A program made the translations under genes and the position numbers. A model generated the notes under the pieces. The model was not told the origin of the DNA. It saw nothing but the letters and a program-made list of their open reading frames with translations, and searched no databases. Source: Osedax fenrisi (Eukaryota > Annelida > Polychaeta > Sabellida > Siboglinidae). Taken from it: 64,000 nucleotides of DNA. Positions 1 to 14,700 of this stretch are shown piece after piece. Location: positions 26,882,559-26,946,558 of the forward strand of contig OZ025241.1 of assembly GCA_964019155.1 (NCBI GenBank). The letters run 5' to 3'. Numbering within the stretch: position 1 is the stretch's first letter; each line of letters opens with the position of its first letter.

Positions 1-87
1 GACCAGCAGGCCAAAGTACACATTGAGGAGAACTACGCGCTGATGATGGACGAGAAACTTAACCACATTCAAGTTCTACAAACTCAG
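1..87 (+). CDS. GOLGA4: Golgin exon 1 of window (partial)
   Basis: Frame 1 is open from base 1 and encodes 29 residues beginning DQQAKVHIEENYALMMDEK. It ends in CAG before a GTAGGC donor, phase 0. The true exon start is outside the window. A TG-rich tract follows in the intron. Confidence 0.8.
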
Positions 88-3000
88 GTAGGCGTGTGTT
101 TATGTATGTTTGGGTGTATGCGTGTGTGTAGGCGTGTGTGTATGTATGTGTGTGTGTTTGTGTGTGTAGGTGTATGTGTATGTATGTAATTGTAATTTTA
201 ATTGTAATGGTTTATTTAAACACTTAAATATATAAAACATATCTCAAAAATGTATAGACAATATACAGATAATCAGTAACACAGTAGCTATTGATGAGTT
301 AAATATATATAATAATAAACATAACCAGAATAAGAAATAGCCCCTCCCTGCCTATTGAACAGCTGTCGTAACTCATGCATGACTCATCCGAAACACACAG
401 GTTGAACTCCTTAAAGATGGTAAACTGATCCCCGAGGAACTTAAACAAAGGCAGGTTGCAGCCATCGCCAAGGCTCAAGCGGTGAAAGCTTCGTCTCCGG
501 AACTTGCGGAACCACAGCTGCAAATTTATAAAGATAAGGTACCCAAGATTAAATAGCTTCCATCACACAACTTAATCCACTAATATCCACCATATGATAT
601 CCCTTAATCATACGAGATCATTCGATATTTAACATGAACATTACGAGTTATCGTTGAAATAGTTAATTATTAATGTCCTTAAAGATATAAGTGGATATAT
701 ATAAGTTTATAATACCTACATACAATTAGGATACTTAGGTATGACTTCAATATACCTTTGTCTCATGTAAGTACTCCTTAACTAATAAATCAGGTTCATC
801 ACCTTTTATTGTTTAGATTTAATAAGCAATACAATAATTGTAATAAGCAATTGTACTCGATAATAATTAATAGTAATATTTCAATATCTTAAATATCACT
901 AACAAATATTATTGAATTTGAAAATAATCATTTAATATCGAATTTAAAATGTACTTATTTAATTTTTTTATGATTAAAATTCAATATAGAATATAATATT
1001 TTCACTATAACATTCATTGCATAGTCAATCATTATCTAGTATACTATTAAATAAATTAAACAATTTCAAGACATTTGAATTAAATAATTGATAATTATAA
1101 TAAATGATAACAAATAAATATTTATTAATTTATAATAAATATGATAATAATTAATATTAACATTTTATAATGCATACATTTCATTGATATAATGCTAATA
1201 TTTATCATATATAATTAAGAATTACAGAGTATAAATTAGAATGTCGATTAATAATTATACATTTTAGTCAAATTAATTAATAAAAAAATGTAATTATTAA
1301 GTTATAAATCATTTAGTTTAAGTCAGACTTACAATTGGACGTCTATTATAAAGTGCAATAGTAATGATGGAAATATATTATCGTAATACAAAACTTAACT
1401 AATTGATGAATCCGTAGAGATTTAAAAAAAAGCTAAACGTAATATCACAATGACCCTAAGAGGCAATATATATTTCATACTATAGACACCCTACTCTTTC
1501 ATTTATAATAATAAGTATACGGTATCAATATTTATGTGCTCTTTTAATATTTTAGTATTTAATATTTAGAATTTAAATACAACAAAGATATTGGAATGAA
1601 GAGTTTTAAATAAAATAATTCTATTAAAATTAGATATATATATTCGTATATATAATTAATAAATAATGAATAATTCTACAATCGGTGGCTACCTAACGTT
1701 TCGTTAACATACGCTCAGATAAAACGACTGGAGGTGCTGCTGAACAAGTGCAAGGACACTATCAAAGCTAACAAAGACAATCAGAAACAGCTGATCTCAG
1801 AGCGCGACACTCTCAACAAGAAACTCGTGGAAAGCGTAACCCAGCTCGATAAACTACAGGTTACCCTAAACTACCACCCCGTTACCCCGGCGTCCAATCG
1901 GATGCCTTCTCTACCTCGTTAACCTCGTCTGTACATCGCCAGGTGTATGATGCAGTGTAATTATCATATCTATGTATAATAGATATGATAATATCATATC
2001 TATATATATATTTATTGTTATTTTTTTTATTTGGTGGAGTCCTTTCATCCCATCCAGGAACTTAGATGAAGTTTTCACTGATAACCATATATGGCTCTAA
2101 TGTCCCTTCGAAGCCGCTCGAATATGTATATATATATATATGATAATTACACTATAATAGACAAAATAAAGCAAGATTGGAGTTATTTGGTTATAAATAA
2201 AAATTCATCTACATTTCTGTTGATGGGATGAAAGGACTCCACCAAAATAATAACAACTAATGATAAAGGGAATGTTGAGTGTTTACATTCCGTGATTAAA
2301 CGAAATGATAAGTGTTGTGCATTAGGAGCGGTGCTGAAACGAAACAAATAAGTGCATCATTAATACAATGTATAAATAATTACACTCCTAGAGATTAACT
2401 TAACATTAACTTGTAGGATAGGGTATATCTATGATGGGTGTAATACATTATTCAGCACCGCATCCTATTAGTAAGTAATCATGTGACTAAATATGGGCGT
2501 GGCTGCAGTGTATTACTATCCCCCCTATCTCTCCCTCTCTCTCTCTCTCTCTCTCTCATTCTCTCTCTCTCTCTCTCTCTCTCGCTCTCTTTCTCTCTCT
2601 CACTATATCTCTCTATATCTCTCTCTCCCTCACTCTCGCTAACTCTCTCTCTCTCACCCTCTATTTCTCCAATATAGACTGACCACACGTCGATTACGGC
2701 TGAACTACAGTCTCGCTTGACCATAGTAACCAACGACCTTGAGGTACGTCAACTAGAGATTGCCTCCACTAAACAGCAGATGCACTCCACACTGAACAGT
2801 AACAATGACGGTTTGTACTGCCTGTTCATTACTATGCACGGCTATAGGAGTATGTGTTTGCATAGTGGTAGATGTATACCTAAGTGTAGCTATAGGTGTA
2901 GGTGTAGACATAGGCTTAGATGATACTACTTAATGGGGATGTTGCAACGTTAAAATTTAAAAATATCAAAAAAAAAGTCAAATAAGCTAATATAAAATCT

Positions 3001-6000
3001 ATATCTATTGAATGTTATTTAGTACCTAGTTTACCTATCAAATTATTAATAAAATCATGCTAGAACTGCTATAAATATATTACTACTTAAATCACATATA
3101 TATTGTGAAATAAGTATATAACTAACAATATTCTAATAAACTAATATTGACTGTAATTAAGATAGCTAGGGTTATAGATCACCCAGTCGTTGGTTCATGT
3201 CATCGTATAGATAAATTAGTTTTATGAATATCATATTTATCTTCATTAATTTCATATGAAATACACATATTAGTAAAGATCACTTGATTATATCATATCA
3301 ATATTGTAGATTTGATGAATTCCAAGAGTCTAATTGCGAAATTAAAAATGGAAAATGAAACGCTACAAAAAATAGGTTTACATTACTATTTATATTCATA
3401 TCTCATTAATAGTTCCATTGTTTACTTACTTACTATAATCAAAGCAACATTGGTTATTATTACATACACATTATTATTTTGTCCAAAATACATTAAATAT
3501 ATCTATATTATATATCTGTATATATAAATATATATTATGTATTTAATGTGAAAGTTATTAAATATATAATATATAATTTATAATAATTAAAATAGTTTAA
3601 AAGATATCCGTATATTTCAAAATATTTAGTTTATAATGGATACATTGTTTACATAATATTTATTTAATATTTATATGAAATATATTTGTACTTACAAATT
3701 TACTTTTAATTAACATTTTGTGAAATTTGTAATTTCCCACGTTCATAATTAGTATAATGTAATGCGTGTATATTCAATTAACTAAGCGCGATGCGTAGAT
3801 CTTCAGGTAGACTAAGAGTCACTATGATAGTCACAAGCTGTGACTGTTGTCAAGAGTATATTCAATATCCTATATAACACATGTATTCATTAATATATTT
3901 ACGATAGTGTAAGCTATGCAACATTTATATTTACATTTATTTGCTAACCACCATATCATATATGAAATAATTAATATATATATGTATTATATATATATAT
4001 ATATATATGTGATGCAATCGAACCCTACTATCAGAGTATCGGTATAGTATCAGTTAGAAATAGTCGAGTATCAGTTTGAGTCCGAGTTCGAAATTTTATA
4101 ATTATTGAGTATCAGTATCAGTTTGAAATGCTTTAGAATTAGTTCTAAGTTCGAAGTCCGAAGTTCGATTGCATCACTAACATATATATATATATATACT
4201 TCAATAAGTACGCCTATCTTTCCTGTCACTTATCATGCCTAGTTATTATGCACACCTGTTTCCATTATATTCTCTGAGAATAATTCTCAAAATATAGTTA
4301 ATTATATATTAATTAATTATAGATAAATAATACTTTATTAATATTTTATATAAATTTATTAAGACTGAATTTAATTTAAATGTATCATGATGTATAGCTA
4401 TACATCATGTCTATACATTATATGTCTATAATTCACAATATATTAAGAGGGTCTAATATTATTATTAAAATTTAAAAATATTTATCTATTAACAATTATT
4501 TTAATTTATTTACAAAGTAGTCATTAAAATACCTTAGTTTATTAAATATTCATTTTTTATAATTCTATTGATTGATTAAATAAATATATTGTCGAAAGTA
4601 TAAAGTTAAAATATTTGCTCAACGATAATAAATACGTTATAGAAATATGATGTAACGAATGATAAATAATGATCTATTTTTATCCGCTATTTGTATTGTA
4701 TTCAATATATATATTTGTGATTTCAATAAATAAATATTATTATAATTAATGATAACTAATGATAACTTATGATAACAAATGATAAATAAAGATAACTTTT
4801 AGTTAAATTCATAATAAAAAACTATCGCCGCCGCTATAAACAAGAAACCAGTTCACATTAACGAGAACAAATTAGTGATTCAGCGATAATTGCGATGTTC
4901 AGCGAAACACGTGAATATCTTAAAGGCTGAGGAGGTCACACGAATATTTGCTTGAAAACCACATTTATGAATATTAGGAAATATTTATAACATATTTGAT
5001 CTATAAAAATCGTGATTATTATTCATGCAAATTTGTGAGTATTCATAATATACCCTCAGCTTAACACCCCAGTAAAACACCCTCGCCCCCATTAAGCTAA
5101 CCCCGCACCTCTCTCTCTCCTCCTCCACCACCAGGGGGACAACAACTCGACAAGTCGCGCTCTGTGATTCACACTCTGCAGACGGAGTGCGACCAGCTTC
5201 AGAACGACATGCAGACGAGGATTGACCTCGAAGCCAGACGACTCGAGGACGAACGCGAGAACGAGATCGCCGAACTGAACCGCGGCAAAGTGGAGGCCCT
5301 TCGACTTATGCAGGTAGCGTAGATGTTGTCTTAAGAGGACACCCGCTAGTTTACGTGTAAAAGATAGGGTAACGAGATATTTTTAAAGGCTTTTTATTTA
5401 TGATTATTTTGTATATAAATATATAAACAATTTTGTATATATGATTATAATTTGTATATAAAATTGTATATAAAAAATACTTAAACAAATTTATATATAG
5501 TAAAATTGTATACAAATTTATACATTACACAATAATCTATTGTAAATATAGTGTAACTAAGTATTATTGATATATATAAAAAAAATTCTGAAAAAATAAT
5601 TATTAAAAAAAAGTTTATATTTATAATTATTTTTTATAATTTTGTTATATATATCAATAATACTTAATTACACTATTGATTATTATACACTGTTTACTAT
5701 ACAGTGTATAGTTTACATTGTACAATGTACAACCTCCATTTGCTACAACGTATGGTGTATATTATACAGTGTACAACATATCAGCATGGTGAGAGCCACT
5801 CTACCACATTGACCTGGTAGGTGTATACTATACACTGTATATACACTTGCTACTGTATTACGGGTAATGTAAACATCATAACATAGTATCAGTAACATGG
5901 CTGAGGGTGATTCATGGTGTTGTTTATTATCTTTAAGTAGGCTATCATTCATATGTATTATGTATTAGAATCATAGACATAGGAGCTAATAGACTGTGCA

Positions 6001-8840
6001 TTGCCTGATCTCGCCATAGAGAAATATACGACGAGCAGTACCGCAGTAAATGTCGCCATTTCAAATCCATCATATCCAACCATAGATTTATAGTTTACTA
6101 TAACATTTTATAATATTTTATACAAAAATGCCTGCTATATGTAGTTCCATTAACTGTTCGGTAAAACAGGATGATCTTCCTGATGGTGTAACATTACACT
6201 TGTTAGTGATATAATTTATGTTATATAAAACATTATAATTATTTTTAAATACTCGATAATTCAACACATATATTGTTATATATCATTAATTATATATATA
6301 AATATACATTACTTCATAAATTATAATTATATATATATATATTATTATATGATGTATTATTTAAGAAAAAATAATAATAATTAAATATAGTTAACTCATG
6401 GTAAAAGTATTATATAGTAAACTATTTTATAATAAAATTACGGTATATTTATTATACAGAACAATATCTTATAATAATATATTTTTTATATAAATGTATA
6501 TTGTCAAATACTTAATACAAATAATATAGTTAATTTACACAATATAATTATGAAAATTTAAATAAATTAGTGAGCAGGTGCCCTTATTATTTGTATATAA
6601 GTTATGATTTAAATATATTCATAACATAATTATATGAAATATAATTAATATATAATATAATATATAATATTTTATAATTAATATAATATTATATAATTAA
6701 TATAATATTATAAAATTAATATAATATTATATAATAAATATAAATAGGCGAGTTTAATAAATAGAGTGGATTAAAGTATTTTTATAATATATTTAAATAA
6801 TAAATTTAATAAATAGAGATTTATTTTAAATATATAGGTTTCCATCTAAAGATATAGAAAGGCGAAAACAATGGATACATAATATTAGACGAATTAATCC
6901 TAATAAATAAAGATATCAAGTAACGTGAGAGTACGTTGTGCTGGAAGGTGATAGTATGATATCAAGTAACGTGAGAGTACGTTGTGCTGGAAGGTGATAG
7001 TATGATATCAAGTAACGTGAGAGTACGTTGTGCTGGAAGATAGTATGGTATCAAGTAACGTGAGAGTACGTTGTGCTGGAAGGTGATAGTATGATATCAA
7101 GTAACGTGAGAGTACGTTGTGCTGGAAGGTGATAGTATGATATCAAGTAACGTGAGAGTACGTTGTGCTGGAAGGTGATAGTATGATATCAAGTAACGTG
7201 AGAGTACGTTGTGCTGGAAGGTGATAGTATGATATCAAGTAACGTGAGAGTACGTTGTGCTGGAAGGTGATAGTATGATATCAAGTAACGTGAGAGTACG
7301 TTGTGCTGGAAGATAGTATGGTATCAAGTAACATGAGAGTACGTTGTGCTGGAAGGTGATAGTATGATATCAAGTAACATGAGAGTACGTTGTGCTGGAA
7401 GGTGATAGTATGGTATGGTGGAATGTGAGAGTACGTTGTGCTGGAAGGTGATAGTATGATATCAAGTAACGTGAGAGTACGTTGTGCTGGAAGGTGATAG
7501 TATGATATCAAGTAACGTGAGAGTATGTTGTGCTGGAAGGTGATAGTATGGTATGGTGGAATGTGAGATTACGGTGTATTGGAGAGTACGATATAATGTA
7601 TTTTTTGTACGCCTACTTTTTATTTGCTCAAAATTATGTGATATTATTTTAAAATGTGTTTACATGTAATTATATACTTATCAACACGTGAAATTATCAA
7701 TATTTATATTATAATACTCAATATTTTGTTCAATACACCAAATAATTTTTTGTAAACAGGTGTTTATATTAAATTTTAAATATACATATAAATACTATCC
7801 AATGTAATGTTATTATATTAATAGTAGATATATAATTCTTATAGATAATATGAGATTATATGAGTAAAATTTACTTTAATTATAAATTTAAATTTAATTT
7901 ATATAGTACATTTAAAATTATAAATTCATATTACATCTTCATGATATTTTAATGTTACTTCATATTATATATAAATATATATAATATATATATAATTAAA
8001 ATTTAATTTATATAGTACATTTAAAATTATAAATTCCTATTACAACTTCATGATATTTTAATGTTACTTCATATTATATATAAATATATATAATATATAT
8101 ATATAATATAATACTTATATTTATATTAAGTTAACGCGGATATAATTACGATTAATTATTAATATTATCAATATAATATTGAATATTATTTTATTTAATA
8201 AATATATACTTTATTATAATTATATATACAACACAAATTTACTAAAACAACGAATACAATATTATAATAATTATTATAATAATACTATATAGTATTATTA
8301 TACGTACATACGTCGTACGACGTCTTACGTATTCACTGAATACTATATGTAACTGTAGTATATATTATATGTTTAATCGTATATAGTATATGTTAAAGTA
8401 TCATTAAAGTATCATACGATAGTAATTATTGTATTCAAATATCATGACGACATAATAGGAATTTATAATTTTAAATTTACTAAATAAATTAAATTTACTT
8501 TGATATGACATATTATATATCTACTATTAATATAATAACATTAAATAGGATACTATATTATTATATATATTTTTAATTTTAATATGCATACCTGTTTACA
8601 ATAAATATTTGATGTAATGTACAAAATACTGAGTATTATAATGTAAATATTAATAATTTCACGAATTTATTATTTATTTGAAATATCCTAAAGTTGGATA
8701 TGACAAAATGGCGGAATTAATATCATTGGATGTCGTACTTTTGTCAGGCTTTGCACAGTCTATTCGCTCCTATGTCTATGATTAGAATATATTCTATATA
8801 TACACATATACAATTTATATACACATATTTATATACACAA

Positions 8841-8899
<59 letters not shown>

Positions 8900-11733
8900 C
8901 ATTGTTTAATATATACTATATTGCAATTTAATTATTTTTTATGAAACAAAAACTTATTATATTATTGAGTAATTATTATTACTATACATTTTGTAATATT
9001 GTATTTAGAAATGCAATAAAGGCAATAAAGTTTCATGTTACACTGTACATATTACTACGATACACAATCATTAACTTCTACTTTCATACACTGTATATAA
9101 CCCCCCTGGTATAATAGTATCACATGACATCAACTGCATTTGATATTATTTGTTATAAATATTATACCATCTAAACAATACTCACTAAAAGTTCTCAATT
9201 AAGATTATAATAAGAATCGAATGTTATTGTTAATTTAACTGTATAATATATAATATTAAGGTTATATCGAATCTACTCTCTGCATTAAATAACCTATGCA
9301 ATTATCATCACCATAGAAACTGACCATACAGGAATTAATGAGCAGTATTTTTTATCCTTTAATCAGTTTGAATATCTCTGCTGGGTAATAAAACTTACTG
9401 CATTCTAAATATAGAACTGCAGCAGAACCACCCACTCGTTATCATTCAGTGATTCACACATACACACACACACCCACACCCTCCTACTAGTATAAACTAA
9501 TCTACTAATACACTATAGTATGTGACAGTATGCACAAGTAGTCTGTATGTAACTATAATATTAACGTCTCTACATCCTGATACCCAAACCCACCCTCACC
9601 CCCATACCATTACCCCACCCTCACCACCCCTCACCCCATGCCCCTCATCCCATACCCTTACCCCACACCCTTACCCCACCCTTATCCCCATACCCTTACC
9701 CACCCTCACCACCCCTCACCTCCATACCCCTCACCCCTCATCTTAATACCTTTGCCTCCATCACCCCTTACCATTGACTCACCCCATACCATAAACCTTA
9801 CTCACCCCATACCCTAACCCTTCCTCACCCCATACCCTTACCCCTCACTCCTCATCCCATACCCTTACCCCCACACCCTCGGAATGCTAAGCTCCCTTGC
9901 CGCGTATCAGTTGATATTTCCGTCTCGAGTTCGATGTCTTCATATGGTATAACCCTGATGTGTGTGTCTGTATGTATGTGTGTGTATGTGTGGATAATAT
10001 ATAACATCATTAATAATGGAAGAGTTGCAAATAAAATAGTGTAATAATATATGAGATTGACTTAATTATATTATGTTATATTCCCCATGTTCTGTAGATT
10101 TAATTGCTACATCATTCAAATGCATAATTACATACTGATTACATAATCATCTACACTAAATATCTGTAAACTGAATTAAACAAACAATTACATGTATATG
10201 ATCATTTATTGACTTATAAGATTCGATTAAAAACAACTATAATATACAGTGTACCTTATATATATATATATATCGCCCAGCTCAGGACTGCCCTCTTTGT
10301 GCGGTTAATTAACAATGGTGCTATATCAAATATAGCAAATATAATGTGTAATAGCTAGACTGGATAACCGTCTCAGCTTTATGTGGCGTTACATCATGTA
10401 TGGCGGTACATCTACGGTGCACTGTAGTTTATACATAAGGGCTACGTAGCGTGACATAACGCGATGCACCGATCACAGAAACAGATGGAAGCGAGCATCA
10501 GCGCCGCGTCGCTGAAGGTAACCACAGAATCGGAGGAAGAGATTGCCGCCCTGTCCACCTCGCACCGGCTGGAACTGGAAGAGGTGAAGCGAGAATACGA
10601 CGCGCAGATCCACGACCTTCGAGAGAAGGGCGTCGCCTCTCCAGGTCAGTCGTAGAGGTCACGCGCAACATCTAATGAATTTCTAACCAACGTGCATCGA
10701 TTGATGTATCTTATGTAAGCAAATATATAGTCGAAGTATAAAATTGAGATAATCATAAATGTAACAGTATTGAAATGCAGCCAACACTAACATCACCATT
10801 AACATCACCTTCACCACCATCATCACCATCATTAACACCACCACCACCACCACTAACAACACCACTACTACCACTACTAGATTCCCAGAATGGTCTAGAA
10901 GCCTCCCTCACCACCGAACAGAAGGACCACTACGCCAACCTAGAACAACAGTACACGGACAAGCTCGAGGAACTAGCACACGAACAGGAGCAACATCGTA
11001 CGGCGCTCGAGTCACAAGATTTCCGTCTCAACGAGCTGTTCGCGGAGAAGTACTCCCACCTCGAAGCCAGCCTCGACGCCAGCAAAGACGAGGCCAGACA
11101 ACTTAACGAGCAACTAGCTGACGTACAACGATCTCTACAGACTTACGAACAACAACAGGTTGTCAGATTAGTCGATTACTTAGCATACATCAATCATACG
11201 GGCTCGACGCGGCATATTCATCTCTTGTTCGATGCGAATTCGATATACGTTGCGAATGTTTTATATGCATCTTTTTAGTTCTATAAATGATATTATTTTT
11301 TATTTGTTTAATTAAAAAATTAATTTGTTATCTCTTTTATTATACTGTGTTGTTAAAAGTATGGTTACATTAATGGAAACAACTTTACATTGTTGTGTAG
11401 ATTGTTCAATAGACATTATCTTTTACAGTAAACACATACTCTAGATAAATAATTACGATCGGTTAATATTGACCCCGTCCACAGAAAAGAGATAAAGAAG
11501 AAAGAGTAGAAATGGAGACAAACCAACAAGAGGTCATGAGACAGGCCATTGAAGTCATTAAAGAGGAACACCTCCAAACACTTTCAACCATCGACAAACA
11601 GCGTAAAAATGAAATAGATTCACTGAATGAATCGTACACGGAACAACTTAGCAATAAAGGTTTTCAGTCACTAGATAGTACATTTTAAATAAATTTAATG
11701 ATTCATATTAGTTTAATTAATTGTAATTAATTC

Positions 11734-11775
<42 letters not shown>

Positions 11776-14700
11776 CTATTTAAATAATATTAAAGATAAA
11801 TTTATAATAATTAATAGCAAGATTTGTTAGTAAGATATATATGTGCATATTTTATAAAGACTATTTATTATATACGCTTTTAAAATTACATAATATTTTC
11901 TAATTTATTAGTAATACACGTTCCTATATCTTTGTAATATATGAAATAATAAATATATTATACACATTTGTGTATATATTTAATTCATATAGATTTAATT
12001 CATATCTTCTTATATAATTGTGTATAAATAAATGATCGGCTCTCGTTAAAACCAAGATGCCTTAACATGAGAGCGGCTTCGAAGGGACATTAGAGCCATA
12101 TATGGTTATAAGTGAAAACTTCATCTAAGTTGCTGGATGGGATGATAGGACTCCACCAAATAACAATAACAATAACAATAACAATATATTTATTATAAAA
12201 ATCATTTAAAATAATTCTTTGATGTCTTAAGATAAATATTATTGTATAATACTGTTCATAATTTATATTATATACAATTTTTATTTATACTAATAATACT
12301 CTTATTTAACAATCCATCAATTATTTATTATAGTCATATTACGTACTGCATCGGTATATAACTAAACCCTGGTTAAGATACATTTCGACTTACCTAACAT
12401 TAGTCCTACCTCCACCACCATCTCCTTCACAACCGCAAACACTACCTCCATCACCATCTACTTCACAACCGCAAACACCACCGCCACCACCGATAACACC
12501 ACCACCTCCTTCACTATTAATAGACAATGACATAACGACTACCCTTGAAACCTCGTTCAACACCGACAAGCAAGCGATGCAAACGGAACATCAGCACGCC
12601 CTTGCGGAGATACAGAGAACACACACCGTCGAATTAGACGCGATGAACCAGCGTTTGACTGCGAAGGTGGAAGAGTACAAAGATCACACGGGTAAACTCG
12701 ACGAAGAGAAACGAGCGCTCACTATGGAACTTGACGCTAAGATCGCAGAACTTCTCGAAGAAAGTAAACAATATCATGGTCAAGGTTAGATCTACGGATG
12801 AGTGATAGTTTATAGCGGTAGTAATACTTTATAGTGGTAGTTTAATAGTTTATAGTAAGAGAGTAATAGAATGTAATGGTTTTAATTTACTTAACTTATC
12901 AGAATGCGACACAAACGATAAACTACGATCGCTTTACGATGAAAACAAGACGACGAAATTAGAATTACAGAAATCAGAACAGGAATTAACCGTTTTACGA
13001 GAGAATATAACTTCACTCGAAGAGGTTGGTATTTAGCATATCAGCCATTGATCGCATTAATATGTTATCTATAAATGTTATAGTTTGAAAATTGCGAAAC
13101 CATTGTCTGCAAACCTATTTTTAATTCGGAAATTTGAATATCAAATTCATTAATACTCTAATATTTACACTATTCAAAATAAAAATAATCATATCTTATG
13201 TATATACTTTACGTTAACATACAACACGTTGCAGAGCATCGTACTAAAGGAGACCGAATCCAGCGATCACAAGCAAACGGCCGGCCAACAAACCACCGAG
13301 ATGTCGGCGCAAATCGACGAGCTTCGATCCACCGTCCGCGATTCCGAAACCGCTCTCTCTCAGAAGACCGAAGCGGGCGCTAAACTCGACGCGGACCTGG
13401 TAACGAGCCGCGAAGAGGTCTCCTCCCTTGCGGATCGGTTGTACGCTCGCACCGAGGAGCTATCCGAGCTGAGGGTAGAGCTTACGGCGGCTCGTAAGGA
13501 GATCGCTCTCACCGCCGACCGATTCGCCGAACAGAACGACGCCACGTCGGAGATGCGCGGCGAAATCGACGTGCTCCGCTCGACCGAGACGGACATCGCC
13601 ACTCGAGTGGACGACACACGCGCGCAGTGCGAGCGAGCGCTCGACGAAGCGGAACGATCGCGCGTGCGTCAAGTGGACGGGTTGACCGCTCAACTGACCG
13701 CCAACTCTGGCCAGTTGGACGCCGTCGTCGGGGAACTAGAGGCGTCGAGGTCGCGACTGTCGGAGTTTGAGAGGTCGGCGGACGAGGTCGAGGGGAAGGT
13801 CGCGCTACTCGTGGATGAGGTGAACGCTTTGAAAGCGGGTGCCGCTACACTGAGAGAAGAGACGGACTCCCTGAATGCCGTCGTCGCCGAAAGAGATTCC
13901 AAAGTCGCCGATCTATCCACGACCTTGACTTCGCTGGGGGAACGGCTAACGACCTCTCGTAACGAGGTCACCATGTTGGAGGGTAAACTGGAACACTCGG
14001 AACGGCAAACCTCGGAGATTAGAGACATCGGCAGCCGAGATAAAGACGACGCGCTTCGAGAGATGATGCTACGAGTGGACAAGTCTAACGGCGACATGAG
14101 AACCGCCGTCGAACAACTGCAAGTAGCGAAGCAGCACTTCCGAGCCGAACATTCCAGCGATTGCGAGAAACTCGCGACTTATATGAGTGAAATCGTTAGT
14201 TGATATAGCCGTTGTTTAGTGTAAAGCTGCGTTGTTGTATCTGATTAAAGCTGCATCAATAGCTCACTCTAGGTTTAGTAAATAAATTGAAAGTATTTCT
14301 TATTTTATCTGCATCTTTATTTAGTAATATTATATTTATTATAATTACGGAAGAGATGACAAAATGTGTATCTTATACATAATTATTTTTATAAATATTT
14401 ATTATATATGTAAATATATATTTATATCAATATACATAAATAAAGAGTGTGAATTATTGCCTAGCTTGTAAGTGCAATAGAATAGATTCACTATCTGTAT
14501 AGGTTCACTATATTTCATTCAACAAACTAACTGTTCTTATTCATATAACAAATAATTTGAAAATAGATACAATTAATTAATTTAAATGTTATATGAAACA
14601 CATAAAGCTTATAACATAACTATAATTGACATCTACTGACTAGAGTAATAATCTTTATATTAGTATACAATAAATTTAATATATATATATATATATGTAT

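Larger units (their letters stand above)
5972..8780 (+). mobile_element. P-element-like DNA transposon with THAP-domain remnant
   Basis: The 2.8 kb element lies in the golgin intron between 5,313 and 10,479. It has terminal inverted repeats starting CATAGACATAGGAGC (37 bp with three mismatches) and a perfect 8-bp target duplication ATTAGAAT at 5,964-5,971 and 8,781-8,788. The 8-bp duplication and the THAP-type coding start inside fit the P-element superfamily. The transposase catalytic part is absent; a 46-bp minisatellite and AT-rich DNA take its place, so this copy is non-autonomous. Confidence 0.85.

Noticed and set aside
2479..2733. Arg/Glu- and Leu/Ser-rich frames on both strands
   Set aside because: They come from the CT repeat; the real coding content is golgin exon 4 starting at 2,678.
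7281..7511. Minus-strand frame with repeated HLPAQRTL
   Set aside because: It is a read-through of the 46-bp minisatellite in the P-like element.
9522..9746. Pro/Thr/His-rich frame
   Set aside because: It spans the C-rich low-complexity tract, with no splice phase linking it to the golgin.
10257..10450. Possible extra golgin exon (GC-richer stretch)
   Set aside because: The phase between exons 6 and 7 already agrees, and no open coil-like frame with splice sites was found here.
13360..14097. Minus-strand frames opposite golgin exon 12
   Set aside because: They are shadows of the GC-rich coiled-coil exon; Ser/Arg-rich antisense composition and no splice or domain support.
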